From Sphingobacteriaceae bacterium (GTDB taxonomy: Bacteria > Bacteroidota > Bacteroidia > Sphingobacteriales > Sphingobacteriaceae), in the NCBI GenBank assembly GCA_947479815.1, contig CANKAT010000013.1, positions 1-52,504 of the forward strand: 52,504 bases of DNA, read 5' to 3'. Shown piece by piece: positions 44,235 to 52,504 of the stretch (the first letter of the stretch is position 1; each line of letters opens with the position of its first letter). The notes below the pieces were generated by a model, which saw only the letters and a program-made list of their open reading frames with translations, ran no database searches and was not told where the DNA came from. The translations under genes were made by a program, and so were the position numbers.

Positions 44235-45242
44235 ATGTCTCAGAGTTCAAATTTTGTTGATTACGTTAAAATATGTTGCCGTTCAGGTCATGGCGGAGCA
44301 GGGTCTTCTCATCTGCATCGTGACATTCTAACTTCAAAAGGAGGTCCTGATGGTGGTGATGGTGGACGCGGCGGACATATTATTGTAAAAGGAAGCAGCC
44401 AGCTCTGGACATTATTGCACCTGAAATACCGAAAACATATTATTGCTGAGAATGGATTTCCTGGGTCAAGCGGACAGAAATCTGGTAGGACAGGAATTGA
44501 TGAAATTCTTGAAGTTCCTTTGGGAACTATCGCCCGCAATGCTGAAACGGGTGAGATCATATTTGAGATCACCAATAATGGAGAAACCAAAATTCTGACA
44601 CCTGGCGGTCGGGGTGGACTTGGAAATTGGCATTTTAAAACATCAACCAAGCAAACACCTAGATATTCACAACCCGGAGAGCCAGGAAGAGAGGAATGGA
44701 TGGTTCTGGAATTAAAAATCCTTGCTGATGTTGGTTTGGTAGGTTTCCCCAATGCGGGTAAGTCAACTCTGCTTTCAGTTCTTTCTGCTGCAAAACCAGA
44801 AATCGCTGACTATGCATTCACCACCCTGGTTCCAAATTTGGGAATCGTTTCCTATCGCGATAATCGATCTTTTGTAATGGCTGATATCCCTGGGATTATT
44901 GAGGGGGCTTCAAAAGGCAAGGGCCTTGGAATTCGTTTTCTAAGACATATTGAACGCAATTCGGTGCTATTGTTAATGGTCCCGGCTGATACAAACCGCA
45001 ATATCACAGAGGAATATGAAATTTTGCTGAATGAATTAGAACAATATAACCCCGAACTAATGCAAAAGCCTAGAATATTGGCTGTCAGTAAATCTGATAT
45101 GCTTGATGATGAGCTTATGGATGAAATGAAAAGGGAATTACCAACTATCCCAACCATCTTTATTTCATCAGTTGCGCAGAAAGGATTAGTTGAACTTAAG
45201 GATATGCTTTGGAAGGTAATTAATGAACATATTACTCCTTAG
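44235..45242 (+). CDS. obgE: GTPase Obg/CgtA
   Basis: Obg is an essential GTPase that acts in 50S ribosome assembly and stress signalling. Residues 1 to about 160 form the glycine-rich Obg fold ([23 protein letters not shown]). The G domain has G1 GFPNAGKST at 170-178, G2 TTLVPN, G3 DIPGIIEGA near 217-225, G4 SKSD and G5 SSVAQKG. No variable C-terminal OCT domain is seen, and the 335-residue length agrees with the short form. A hairpin about 55 bases after the stop may be its terminator. Confidence 0.96.
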   Translation: MSQSSNFVDYVKICCRSGHGGAGSSHLHRDILTSKGGPDGGDGGRGGHIIVKGSSQLWTLLHLKYRKHIIAENGFPGSSGQKSGRTGIDEILEVPLGTIARNAETGEIIFEITNNGETKILTPGGRGGLGNWHFKTSTKQTPRYSQPGEPGREEWMVLELKILADVGLVGFPNAGKSTLLSVLSAAKPEIADYAFTTLVPNLGIVSYRDNRSFVMADIPGIIEGASKGKGLGIRFLRHIERNSVLLLMVPADTNRNITEEYEILLNELEQYNPELMQKPRILAVSKSDMLDDELMDEMKRELPTIPTIFISSVAQKGLVELKDMLWKVINEHITP

Positions 45243-45296
45243 CATCGTGATTTTAATTTGTTCTTAATCTTTGGGTAACCGATTCATTGTTTTTTA

Positions 45297-45343
45297 AAAC
45301 AGATCTTCGTAAGTTCTCAAACACTATTTGGGTAGATCTGTTT
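45297..45343 (+). terminator. Putative terminator after obgE
   Basis: AAACAGATCT (45297-45306) and AGATCTGTTT (45334-45343) are a perfect 10-bp inverted repeat with a 27-base loop, ending in a short T/A-rich run. The stem is AT-rich, so it could instead be a regulatory site. Confidence 0.45.
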
Positions 45344-45455
45344 AATTTCCAATAAATTATTAGCTAATATTCATCAGCTAAGCAATTCTGATTAAGAAAT
45401 TTAAAATTATTCGTTCCTATCGTTCTTTTTAGAGCCTCTTTTTCATTCAATTGAA

Positions 45456-45463
45456 TAACTTTG
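45456..45463 (+). promoter_or_regulatory. -7 element of the gap promoter
   Basis: TAACTTTG matches TAnnTTTG and is 19 bases before the gap ATG at 45483. No TTTG at the -33 distance. Confidence 0.5.
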
Positions 45464-45482
45464 GGCTATTATCGAGTTGAAC

Positions 45483-46493
45483 ATGAAAATAGCTATTAAT
45501 GGTTTTGGTCGCATCGGGAGAATTACCCTGAGAGCTCTGCTCAATAAAGCAGGCATTGAGGTATTAGCAATTAATGACCTTTCTGATACTAGAACCCTTG
45601 CCCACCTGTTAAAATATGATTCCGTACATGGCGGTTTTGATGGAACAGTAACAGCAGATGTTGACCATTTGATAGTCAATGGACATCCAATTCATGTATC
45701 TGCAGAAAAAGATCCTTCCTTACTTCCTTGGAAAGAACTGGGTATAGACTTAGTGATTGAATCGACCGGTAAATTTACAAGTATTCAAAAGGCAAGTCTG
45801 CATTTGCAGGCTGGTGCTAAACAAGTGCTCATTTCAGCGCCTTCGCCTGATAAAGATGTGCCTACAGTTGTACTTGGGGTTAATGATGATCTGGTAGATC
45901 TTTTTTCACCGATACTTTCCAATGCATCTTGTACAACTAACAATGTTGCACCGATGGTTAAGGTGCTTGATGATAATTGGGGGATTATTGATGGATATAT
46001 CACTACGGTACATTCAATGACTGGAGATCAAAATCTTCATGATGCCCCCCATAAGGATCTTCGACGTGCAAGAGCGGCTTCGGCATCAATTATACCTACA
46101 ACAACTGGTGCGGCAAAAGCAATAACAACCATATTTCCTCATTTGGATGGAAAGTTGGGTGGTGCCGGAATTCGGGTTCCGGTACTGAATGGCTCATTAA
46201 CAGATTTTACCTGCACCCTAAAAACTCGTCCAACTAAGGAATCAATTAATCAAGCATTTAAAATAGCTTCTGAAGGTTATCTAAATGGTATTTTGGAATA
46301 TACGGCTGATCCAATTGTTTCTGTCGATGTAATTGATAATCCTCATTCCTGTATTTTTGATTCTGAATTAACCTCGGTTGTTGGTGAGTTGGTGAAAGTA
46401 GTTGGATGGTACGATAATGAGTCAGGGTATTCAAACCGCATTGCCGATTTGGTCGTAAAAATTGCCCTTCTTAGGAAAGATGCCATCAAATGA
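45483..46493 (+). CDS. gap: Glyceraldehyde-3-phosphate dehydrogenase, type I
   Basis: Gap oxidises and phosphorylates glyceraldehyde-3-phosphate. The Rossmann motif INGFGRIGR is at residues 4-12, the catalytic Cys150 in NASCTTNNVAPMVKVLD, the phosphate-binding THSMTGDQNLHDAPHKDLRR region (here VHSMTGDQN) and the C-terminal WYDNESGYSNR are present. I chose ATG at 45483, giving 336 residues; a TTG two codons upstream gives no family residues. The Asp in INDLSDTRTLAHL suggests NAD use. The stop codon overlaps the next gene (ATGA). Confidence 0.95.
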   Translation: MKIAINGFGRIGRITLRALLNKAGIEVLAINDLSDTRTLAHLLKYDSVHGGFDGTVTADVDHLIVNGHPIHVSAEKDPSLLPWKELGIDLVIESTGKFTSIQKASLHLQAGAKQVLISAPSPDKDVPTVVLGVNDDLVDLFSPILSNASCTTNNVAPMVKVLDDNWGIIDGYITTVHSMTGDQNLHDAPHKDLRRARAASASIIPTTTGAAKAITTIFPHLDGKLGGAGIRVPVLNGSLTDFTCTLKTRPTKESINQAFKIASEGYLNGILEYTADPIVSVDVIDNPHSCIFDSELTSVVGELVKVVGWYDNESGYSNRIADLVVKIALLRKDAIK

Positions 46494-46921
46494 TCAAATT
46501 TATAAGCACAGAAGATACACTTACCTTAAGAAGCCCCGTTTTACGAGAGGGGTTAGATCCCGAATTATGCCGTTTTGAAGGAGATGATGATGAATTGTCT
46601 TTTCATCTGGGTTATTTTAAGGACGAAATTCTAGTTTGTATTGCCAGTTTTCATCAACAGGGTAGAGAAGGTTTTAATGGGACAGGGTATCAGCTCAGGG
46701 GTATGGCTACTCTTCATGCCAATCAGAGTATGGGTATTGGGAATCAGCTGGTCAATTTCTCAATTGTTTATCTCCGCGGACAAAAAGCAAATTACTTATG
46801 GTGTAATGCCCGGAAGCTTGCTTTTCGATTCTATACCGGATTGGGTTTTGAATTTATTTCAGAAGAATTTGATATTCCAGGCATCGGTCCGCATAAGGCG
46901 ATGTACTTAAAAATTCAATAA
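46490..46921 (+). CDS. GNAT family N-acetyltransferase
   Basis: The 143-residue protein has the acetyl-CoA binding pattern [20 protein letters not shown] (about residues 66-85), where Q/RxxGxG/A is represented by NQSMGIG, and the C-terminal [19 protein letters not shown] typical of GNAT enzymes. The substrate is unknown. Its ATG overlaps the gap stop by 4 bases and it ends 32 bases before pgk, so it is placed inside the gap-pgk operon and presumably co-translated with gap. Acetylation of a metabolite or of the glycolytic enzymes is only speculation. Confidence 0.83.
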   Translation: MIKFISTEDTLTLRSPVLREGLDPELCRFEGDDDELSFHLGYFKDEILVCIASFHQQGREGFNGTGYQLRGMATLHANQSMGIGNQLVNFSIVYLRGQKANYLWCNARKLAFRFYTGLGFEFISEEFDIPGIGPHKAMYLKIQ

Positions 46922-46953
46922 AGAAAGCGTTTATTCGCTCTAAGAATAATGAT

Positions 46954-48147
46954 ATGAATACAATAGATTTAATAAATTTTTCAGGGAAAAAGGCCTTAAT
47001 AAGAGTCGATTTTAACGTCCCTCTTGATGAGCAGTTCACTATTACTGATGATAACCGGATGGTTGGTGCTGTACCAACAATTGAAAAGATTTTGAAAGAT
47101 GGGGGCTCAGTTATATTAATGTCACATTTGGGTAGACCCAAGGATGGTCCCGATGATCAATATTCGCTTCGTCATATTGTTAAACATCTTGCAGTTTTAT
47201 TAAACAGTGATATTCATTTTGCAGCTGATTGTATTGGAGAAGATGCGATCGCAAAGGCAAAGGCGTTAAAGCCGGGCCAAGTATTGCTCCTCGAAAATCT
47301 TCGTTTTTATAAGGAAGAAGAGAAGGGTGATGAGGCTTTTGCCAAAAAATTGGCTCAGTTGGGCGATGTTTATGTAAATGATGCCTTTGGAACTGCACAT
47401 CGTGCACACGCTTCAACTGCAATTATTGCTAAATTTTTTCCTGAAGCAAAATATTTTGGATACCTGATGGCTGGCGAACTAGCAAATGCAGAGAAGATTT
47501 TGAATCATGCAGAGAGGCCATTCACAGCCATTATGGGTGGAGCTAAAGTTTCAGATAAAATTCTTTTGATTGAGAGGTTACTCGATAAGGTTGATAATCT
47601 GATCATTGGAGGTGGTATGGCTTATACGTTTGCGAAAGCTCAGGGCGGACAGATTGGTACCTCAATTTGTGAGGACGATAAAATGGCTCTTGCCCTTGAA
47701 TTAATGGAAAAAGCAAAGCAGAAGAAAGTAAACCTGATTTTACCAGTGGATACGGTCATTGCAGATGCATTCTCGCCAGATGCGAATACAGCGGTTGTTA
47801 AAGCTGGAACTACACCATCCGACTGGATGGGACTAGATATTGGTACGGAGACAGCTCAACTTTTTAGTGATGTGATTAAAAACTCTAAAACGGTTCTTTG
47901 GAACGGCCCGATGGGCGTTTTTGAAATGAAAAAATTTGAAGTAGGTACAAAGGCAGTTGCAGTTGCAGTAGTTGAAGCTACAAAAAACGGTGCATTTTCT
48001 TTGATCGGTGGTGGTGATTCTGCAGCAGCTGTTTCAAAATTTGGTTTTGAAGATCAGGTAAGTTATGTTTCTACCGGTGGTGGAGCTTTATTGGAATATA
48101 TGGAAGGTAAAGAATTGCCTGGTGTGAAGGCTATTTATGGTTCCTAA
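46954..48147 (+). CDS. pgk: Phosphoglycerate kinase
   Basis: Pgk transfers phosphate from 1,3-bisphosphoglycerate to ADP. The N-terminal [15 protein letters not shown], the substrate-binding [13 protein letters not shown], the hinge [24 protein letters not shown] and the nucleotide-binding GGGDSAAAV followed by [13 protein letters not shown] are all present. The length of 397 residues is normal. It is followed after 18 bases by a 7-base repeat array and by the converging NTF2-like gene. Confidence 0.96.
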   Translation: MNTIDLINFSGKKALIRVDFNVPLDEQFTITDDNRMVGAVPTIEKILKDGGSVILMSHLGRPKDGPDDQYSLRHIVKHLAVLLNSDIHFAADCIGEDAIAKAKALKPGQVLLLENLRFYKEEEKGDEAFAKKLAQLGDVYVNDAFGTAHRAHASTAIIAKFFPEAKYFGYLMAGELANAEKILNHAERPFTAIMGGAKVSDKILLIERLLDKVDNLIIGGGMAYTFAKAQGGQIGTSICEDDKMALALELMEKAKQKKVNLILPVDTVIADAFSPDANTAVVKAGTTPSDWMGLDIGTETAQLFSDVIKNSKTVLWNGPMGVFEMKKFEVGTKAVAVAVVEATKNGAFSLIGGGDSAAAVSKFGFEDQVSYVSTGGGALLEYMEGKELPGVKAIYGS

Positions 48148-48165
48148 TCTAGGAAGGAATGACAC

Positions 48166-48258
48166 TGGGGTCTGGGGTCTGAAGTATGAGGTTTGAAGTC
48201 TGAAGTTTGAAGTCTGAAGTATGAGGTCTGAAGTATGAGGTCTGAAGTATGAGCTTCG
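48166..48258 (+). repeat. Heptamer array after pgk
   Basis: The units GTCTGAA, GTATGAG, GTTTGAA and GGTCTGG follow at 7-base steps (about twelve units), with TGA in nearly every unit. The words are close to those of the array after hemE (20765-20832). No palindrome is present here. Confidence 0.88.
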
Positions 48259-48290
48259 AAGATAGGCTGATGATTTCAAAATACTAACCA

Positions 48291-48752
48291 TCATTTCGAC
48301 CTTGAGCCGTAATCCATAGTAAAGGCAAGTGTTGATATTCTCCATCCTTCACTTGTTTTTAATAAAGTAAAAACATCCACTCCGGTGTGGCTAAATTTAC
48401 CACTGATATCTAGTGTATAGGGTACCCATGCCATAGCGATTTGTTTGTGGATCATAACCTTGGAGCTCAGTAGTTTTTCCTGAATTATTTGAGCCGGGTT
48501 GACCAATGTTCTCAATCGGTCGCTAAATTGGCGCATGGAATATTTTACAGTTCCATTTTTCTCTGAGATTGCCCAGGTTTGACCATCTTTCAATAGTATA
48601 GATTTATACAAAACGGTGTCCTGTGTTTCTAGTGCATCAAAAAACTGCTGTACTTTTTGTAGTATTTCCTTTTTATCCTGCTGCTGCTTTTCTTGAGCAA
48701 ATGATTTTAAATTGACTATTAAAAGGACGATAATAAATAGGGTCTTGTTCAT
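48291..48752 (-). CDS. Secreted NTF2-like (SnoaL/DUF4440-type) protein
   Basis: The 153-residue product has a signal peptide (NKTLFIIVLLIVNLKSFAQ) followed by a domain that looks like the nuclear transport factor 2 fold: a long first helix (KKEILQKVQQFFDALETQDT), then strands VLYKSILLKDGQTWAIS, AMAWVPYTLDIS and the final DVFTLLKTSEGWRISTLAFT. The W-R-I-S-T-L ending is typical of DUF4440-like proteins. Periplasmic location is likely; function unknown. It converges with pgk. Confidence 0.75.
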   Translation of the reverse strand: MNKTLFIIVLLIVNLKSFAQEKQQQDKKEILQKVQQFFDALETQDTVLYKSILLKDGQTWAISEKNGTVKYSMRQFSDRLRTLVNPAQIIQEKLLSSKVMIHKQIAMAWVPYTLDISGKFSHTGVDVFTLLKTSEGWRISTLAFTMDYGSRSK

Positions 48753-48855
48753 CTTGATATAGTTTTAGTTTAGATTTTCTATTATTGGTTTTGCTTTTCA
48801 ATACACGAGAATGAACAAAGAGATTGTTGAGAATTGTGTACAATTGATTTCAACA

Positions 48856-49935
48856 TCAGCCTGAGATTTTACGCATAAGTAATTCCAAGGGGCCATTTTT
48901 GAATTTTTTTCTCCAAAAAACACTGAAGAATACACTGAAAATATAAAACAAAAGAGAATATCCTAAGATGTAAGCAGCTGAAGTTGGTATTTCATCTTCT
49001 AAAAAGCCTGTATAATGCTTGCCAGTTAGTTTTGCTAAAATGATCATTCCAAGTATCAGGTGAATAACATAATGTGATAAGGTCATTTGTCCTGTTTTTT
49101 GTAAAGCAAGTACAATTGTATTGGTTGGAAATTTTTCGCCAATATACATTAGAAAAGGTATGACCATCAATGCAAAACCCATGGTAACTATGATGAATGG
49201 TAAGAAAGCTGGAAAATATTCAGCCATCATATAATCGATCCAAAATTGATCAAAATAGTGCTCTTTCGCTAAATGCCGAAGTACCTGAATCAACAGGAAC
49301 ATGACTAGTCCGGTAAAGAAAATTCTGCGTTTTACCATATTGTCCTGCCAGTTCAATCGCCCAAGCCACATCCCAAGTAAAAAATAGGAAAACCAGGGAA
49401 ATATTGAATTCCACCCATTAAAAAATGTATTTCTAAAAAATCCTAATGGTGTCCAAAAGTCTGTGTATCGGTATGTTGTAAAGTCCCAGCCCGTTTCAAC
49501 AGGAATGAACAACATCAGTAAATGAAATATGATAATTGCAGATATAGCCATTAATACATAATAACGTCTTGGTACAAAAAGCAGCAATGCAGCAATATGC
49601 ATGTAGCCTCCATAAAAGTGTAAAATATCTCCTGACCACCAATTGAAAAGTAAAAGACCTAAGACAAATAAGAACCAAGAACGTTTTACAACCTTTGATT
49701 TTAAATCAGCTTTTTCTTTTACAGTTAAAGTTTTCTTATTACACATAAGGGATAGCCCCATGCCGGCACAAATAATGAATATGGCAGTTGAATTTCCAGT
49801 AAAAATATTTAGAAAATGCCCTATTGAATCATTAGGGCTCATAACAGAACCAAAGCTGAAATTGAAATTGACAATGTACATCCCGAAAATGGCGTAAGCT
49901 CTTGCCAGGTCAAAACCAATTATTCTTTGTTTCAT
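48856..49935 (-). CDS. DUF418-type multi-pass membrane protein
   Basis: The 359-residue protein has about eight to ten membrane helices. The N-terminal QRIIGFDLARAYAIFGMYIV and the C-terminal SVFWRKKFKNGPLELLMRKI, which is the W-x8-GPLEWLMR-type ending, are the marks of DUF418 proteins. Their role is unknown; some share a distant fold with acyltransferases of the heparan N-acetyltransferase group, and the conserved Asp and Arg in FDLAR recall that. It is 103 bases from the NTF2-like gene on the same strand. Confidence 0.8.
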   Translation of the reverse strand: MKQRIIGFDLARAYAIFGMYIVNFNFSFGSVMSPNDSIGHFLNIFTGNSTAIFIICAGMGLSLMCNKKTLTVKEKADLKSKVVKRSWFLFVLGLLLFNWWSGDILHFYGGYMHIAALLLFVPRRYYVLMAISAIIIFHLLMLFIPVETGWDFTTYRYTDFWTPLGFFRNTFFNGWNSIFPWFSYFLLGMWLGRLNWQDNMVKRRIFFTGLVMFLLIQVLRHLAKEHYFDQFWIDYMMAEYFPAFLPFIIVTMGFALMVIPFLMYIGEKFPTNTIVLALQKTGQMTLSHYVIHLILGMIILAKLTGKHYTGFLEDEIPTSAAYILGYSLLFYIFSVFFSVFWRKKFKNGPLELLMRKISG

Positions 49936-50335
49936 TTTATTAAAGTAGAATTTATTTAAGTCTTTTCTATCAATAATTTCATAGGTTAATTGGGGGCTGC
50001 CTAAGGGTTTTTATTTTATCCATGTCTAAATATTTTCTTTATCCACTTTATAGCAATTGCCCTAACCCAAATAGTTGATCGATTAAAATCGAAACCATCA
50101 GTAAAATAACCGTTTTATTTCAGGCTTCGCAAGCATATTTTAGTTACTTCTGTCATGCATAGGCGATTCCTACTCATTTATTTAACAAACCCCGAATTGT
50201 TTTTAAGCCTCTGAGAATTAGTTTTTAGGAGAAAATTACATCAAAAAACTGTGGAAAACTTTTTTTGTGGGAGATAGTGGTAAAAAGTGGTAAGTTATTT
50301 ACTTTTACAATTGAATTAAAGAGTAAAAATTAATA
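49936..50335. other. 400-base space upstream of mraZ
   Basis: No gene or array is seen in this AT-rich divergent space. Its last 90 bases hold the MraZ operator repeats and the probable mraZ promoter; the rest shows nothing I can support. Confidence 0.5.
50267..50292 (+). promoter_or_regulatory. MraZ-type operator: three GTGG direct repeats at 10-base spacing
   Basis: GTGGGA (50267), GTGGTA (50277) and GTGGTA (50287) start exactly 10 bases apart, about 50-70 bases before the mraZ ATG; a fourth GTGG lies at 50251. E. coli MraZ represses its own dcw cluster by binding GTGGG direct repeats with 5-base spacers, which is the same 10-base period. The site lies where the -33 region would fall, consistent with repression. 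Confidence 0.75.
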
Positions 50336-50803
50336 ATGTCCCATTTCTTAGGAGAATTCGATTGTAAACTTGATGCTAAAGGCCGGATGATGGTACCATC
50401 AAGCCTGAAGAAGCAGCTTCCAGAAGCTGAGCGTGAAGGGCTTGTGATTAATCGTGGCTTCGAGAAACACCTAGTGATTTACACTAAAAAAGAATGGGAT
50501 ACCATCACAGAAGAGCTTAGTAAGCTAAATGCTTACGAAAAGAAAAGTCGTGATTTTATCCGCTATTTTACACGTGGAGCAACCGAGCTCTCCTTAGATT
50601 CTGCGAATCGTATACTTCTTCCTAAAGCATTAATGGAATATGCAGGCATTAATACCGAGGTAGTTCTTTCTTGCGTATTGAATAAAATTGAAGTTTGGGC
50701 TAAAGATGCTTACGATAGTCAGCTGGATAGTGAGCCTGAAAATTTTGCCAATCTTGCCGAAGAGGTGATGGGCAATGCAGCGAGAAGGGGGTCGAATGAC
50801 TGA
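50336..50803 (+). CDS. mraZ: Transcriptional regulator MraZ
   Basis: MraZ is the conserved first gene of the division and cell-wall cluster and an autoregulator. The 155-residue protein holds two SpoVT/AbrB-like halves, each with the DxxxR motif: DAKGRMMVPSSLKKQL at about residues 13-28 and DSANRILLPKALMEYA at about 85-100. The start HFLGEFDCKLDAKG is typical. Its last 8 bases overlap rsmH. The operator repeats just upstream support self-control. Confidence 0.94.
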   Translation: MSHFLGEFDCKLDAKGRMMVPSSLKKQLPEAEREGLVINRGFEKHLVIYTKKEWDTITEELSKLNAYEKKSRDFIRYFTRGATELSLDSANRILLPKALMEYAGINTEVVLSCVLNKIEVWAKDAYDSQLDSEPENFANLAEEVMGNAARRGSND

Positions 50804-51698
50804 CTATCACAATCCCGTGATGCTGCAGGAATGCATGGAAGGCTTGAATATTAAGCTTGAAGGCGTATACATTGACGTAACATTTGGGGGCGGTGGTCAT
50901 TCTCGCGAAATATTAAAACATTTAGGTCCTAAGGGCCGATTGTTAGCATTCGATCAGGATGCTGATGCACAGAAGAATTTACCGAAAGATGATCGATTGA
51001 CCTTTATTGATCAGAACTTCCGCTACCTCAAAAATAATTGCCGTTTGCAGGGCGCCATTTCTGCAGATGGTATTCTGGCTGATCTGGGGGTGTCCTCCCA
51101 TCAGTTTGATCAGCCAGAACGGGGGTTCTCTATTCGCTTTGAGGCAGATCTGGATATGCGTATGGATCAGGCTGGTTCACTTACTGCTAAACTGATTGTC
51201 AATAATTACACAGAAGAGCAGCTGCATCGCATTTTTGGAATTTATGGGGAGATTAAAAATGCGAAGACATTGGCCAATACTCTGGTAACCCAACGGCTAA
51301 ATAAGCCGATTAATACAGTGGATGAGCTGAAGTTTGCAATTGCAAAATTAATCCCGAAAGGAAAAGAAAATAAATACCTGGCTCAGGTTTTTCAGGCCCT
51401 TAGAATTGAAGTTAATCAGGAATTAGAGGCTTTGAAAGAGTTTTTAGAACAATCTGTAGATGTTTTGAAACCAGGAGGCAGGCTAGTAGTAATGTCTTAT
51501 CATTCATTAGAAGATAGGCTAGTAAAGAATTTTATTGCCAAGGGTAAATTTCATGGTGAAGTTGAGAAAGATTTCTTCGGAAATCAGATCAAGCCTCTTG
51601 AAAGTTTAACCCGTAAAGCAGTAGTAGCCTCAGAAGAGGAAATTCGGAAAAATAACCGTGCACGGAGTGCAAAACTTAGAATAGCGGAAAAGAATTAG
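50796..51698 (+). CDS. rsmH: 16S rRNA (cytosine-1402-N4)-methyltransferase
   Basis: RsmH (MraW) methylates C1402 of 16S rRNA with SAM. YIDVTFGGGGHSREIL near residues 24-39 is the SAM motif; ADGILADLGVSSHQFDQPER and GFSIRFEADLDMRMD are family signatures, as is LKPGGRLVVMSYHSLEDRLV. I chose the ATG at 50796 (MTDYHNPVMLQE), giving 300 residues and an 8-base overlap with mraZ; an earlier ATG at 50775 adds seven unrelated residues. GAAGGGGG seven bases before the chosen ATG may act as a ribosome binding site. Confidence 0.95.
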   Translation: MTDYHNPVMLQECMEGLNIKLEGVYIDVTFGGGGHSREILKHLGPKGRLLAFDQDADAQKNLPKDDRLTFIDQNFRYLKNNCRLQGAISADGILADLGVSSHQFDQPERGFSIRFEADLDMRMDQAGSLTAKLIVNNYTEEQLHRIFGIYGEIKNAKTLANTLVTQRLNKPINTVDELKFAIAKLIPKGKENKYLAQVFQALRIEVNQELEALKEFLEQSVDVLKPGGRLVVMSYHSLEDRLVKNFIAKGKFHGEVEKDFFGNQIKPLESLTRKAVVASEEEIRKNNRARSAKLRIAEKN

Positions 51699-51716
51699 GC
51701 TTTTTAGGCTTGATAT

Positions 51717-52136
51717 ATGGGCAATCAATTTAGAAATAGTAAAACAGAAGAGAAGATTGAATCTCAGGTTGATGATGAGGTTATTCCAGAGGTAATTGAA
51801 AAGGCAGAAATTCCCCGGAATTTTTTTACCCTCATGTTTACCGAAGGAGTGATATCAAAACAGGCAGCTACAGATATGCTTCCTTTCATCATTTTCATTG
51901 CTTTTTTAGGGATGATCTATATCGGTAACCGCCACCTCGCTGAAAATAACATTCGTGATATTGATAAGCTAGGGAAGCAAGTCAAAGAGCTTAGTTGGGA
52001 TTTTAAAACATTAAAAGCCGATTTGATGTTAAAAAGCACACAAACAGAAGTTGCAAAGGAGGTAGATACTCTTGGCTTAATGGAGCCAAATGAACCACCA
52101 AAGAAAATAGTAATAACCGAAGGAGAATTTAAATAA
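51717..52136 (+). CDS. FtsL-like cell division protein
   Basis: The 139-residue protein has a cytoplasmic Glu-rich part, one membrane helix at about residues 60-78 (LPFIIFIAFLGMIYIGN) and a short periplasmic coiled coil (IRDIDKLGKQVKELSWDFKT). Together with its position after mraZ and rsmH it fits FtsL, which joins FtsB and FtsQ to activate septal peptidoglycan synthesis. The sequence similarity of FtsL proteins is low, so the call rests on topology and gene order. The C-terminal PNEPPKKIVITEGEFK tail is unusual in its Pro/Lys content. ftsI would be expected next but lies beyond the repeat block. Confidence 0.78.
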   Translation: MGNQFRNSKTEEKIESQVDDEVIPEVIEKAEIPRNFFTLMFTEGVISKQAATDMLPFIIFIAFLGMIYIGNRHLAENNIRDIDKLGKQVKELSWDFKTLKADLMLKSTQTEVAKEVDTLGLMEPNEPPKKIVITEGEFK

Positions 52137-52504
52137 CAAACAGTTAACAGAACCAAGAACCAAGAACCAAGAACAAAGACGAGGAAGTGCTAATTTGAAA
52201 TCAGCAGTATTCTTCAGATAACAGATAACAGATAACAGACAACAGAACAAAGAACCAAGAACAAAGACTAGGAAGTGCTAATTTGAAATCAGCAGTATTT
52301 TTTCAGATAACAGATAACAGACAACAGATAACAGAACCAAGAACCAAGAACCAAGAACAAAGACTAGGAAGTGCTAATTTGAAATCAGCAGTATTCTTCA
52401 GATAACAGACAACAGATAACAGAACCAAGAACCAAGAACAAAGACGAGGAAGTACTAATTTGAAATCAGCAGTATTCTTCAGATAACAGATAACAGACAA
52501 CAGA
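52137..52504 (+). repeat. Long tandem repeat (about 81-96 bases per unit) with internal heptamers after ftsL
   Basis: The block runs to the window end. Four units start at about 52175, 52263, 52359 and 52440, each AAAGAC(G/T)AGGAAGTGCTA plus ATTTGAAATCAGCAGTATT, followed by 7-base words CAGATAA, CAGACAA and AAGAACC. TGCTAATTTGAAATCAGCA is an imperfect palindrome. The CAGATAA/CAGACAA words are those found in the ispG insert. The block begins at the ftsL stop and separates it from the rest of the division cluster. Confidence 0.9.

Noticed and set aside
44309-44752. 147-codon open frame on the minus strand inside obgE
   Set aside because: Pro- and Ser-rich translation opposite the glycine-rich Obg domain; an antisense shadow.
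45477-45482. TTG start for gap
   Set aside because: The ATG two codons later gives the exact family N-terminus.
50775-50795. Longer start for rsmH
   Set aside because: The added seven residues do not match the family, which begins close to the HxPVML motif.
52303-52500. Open frame on the minus strand with repeated VCYLKNTADFKL segments
   Set aside because: It lies wholly in the tandem repeat block, mirrors the DNA unit, and has no start context; a by-product of the repeat.
52137-52504. CRISPR array
   Set aside because: Units and the parts between them are all repeats of each other; there are no unique spacers of even length and no cas genes.

Overview
The window looks like chromosomal DNA of a Bacteroidota bacterium, most likely a member of the Sphingobacteriales; I cannot name the genus. 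The reasons are AT-rich DNA, few Shine-Dalgarno sequences, promoters that fit the Bacteroidota pattern TAnnTTTG, a large Bacteroidota-type IspG, an atpD-atpC pair apart from the other ATP synthase genes, a very short epsilon subunit, a DUF4175/BatA/DUF58/MoxR cluster, and an sigma factor/membrane protein/beta-barrel module. I see no phage, transposase or CRISPR. The genes are mostly housekeeping; the unusual material is in the spaces between them.

Layout. 25-7391 (minus): MoxR ATPase, DUF58 protein, BatA-like protein, DUF4175 protein and a membrane protein of unknown role, facing a DUF4159 gene at 7532. 8351-10483: ispG (isoprenoid precursor synthesis) with a repeat array inserted in frame. 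10526-11362 (minus): alpha/beta hydrolase. 11866-21524 (plus): haem synthesis from glutamyl-tRNA (hemA, fused hemC-hemD, hemB, hemL, hemE, hemJ), with a histidine kinase, a response regulator and a small TPR protein embedded between hemL and hemE. 21605-25053: a secreted or outer-membrane protein, then a sigma factor, its probable membrane partner and an outer-membrane barrel. 25125-26117: an orphan ABC ATPase. 26157-39048 (minus): one branched-chain amino acid run, ilvD-ilvB-ilvN-ilvC-(degenerate leuC/leuD-like gene)-leuA-leuC-leuD-cimA-leuB, behind a structured leader with an intrinsic terminator. 39629-41460 (minus): atpD-atpC. 41840-48147 (plus): a sugar-nucleotide-reductase-like SDR, a peroxiredoxin, tRNA-Arg(ACG), adk, obgE, gap, a GNAT acetyltransferase and pgk. 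48291-49935 (minus): an NTF2-like secreted protein and a DUF418-type membrane protein. 50336-52136 (plus): the start of the division/cell-wall cluster (mraZ, rsmH, ftsL-like), preceded by a good MraZ operator.

How the genes work together. The ilv-leu run should make valine and leucine, and, because it carries a citramalate synthase-like gene rather than threonine deaminase, probably isoleucine from pyruvate, with LeuCD and LeuB serving both chains. The haem run covers ALA formation to coproporphyrinogen plus the HemJ-type oxidase, and its own two-component system suggests dedicated control.

Most notable pattern. At least ten places carry degenerate tandem arrays whose units differ in sequence but share a 7-base period. 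Most start at, or within about 20 bases after, the stop codon of an upstream gene. One lies inside ispG as a 60-codon insert, where the 7-base period gives a heptad peptide repeat and the phases that would read TAA carry CAA. Two arrays (before hemL and before leuB) belong to a larger composite element with a shared core and a palindrome. The second notable item is the LeuC-like protein in the ilv-leu run that lacks all iron-sulfur cysteines and ends in a LeuD-like tail.
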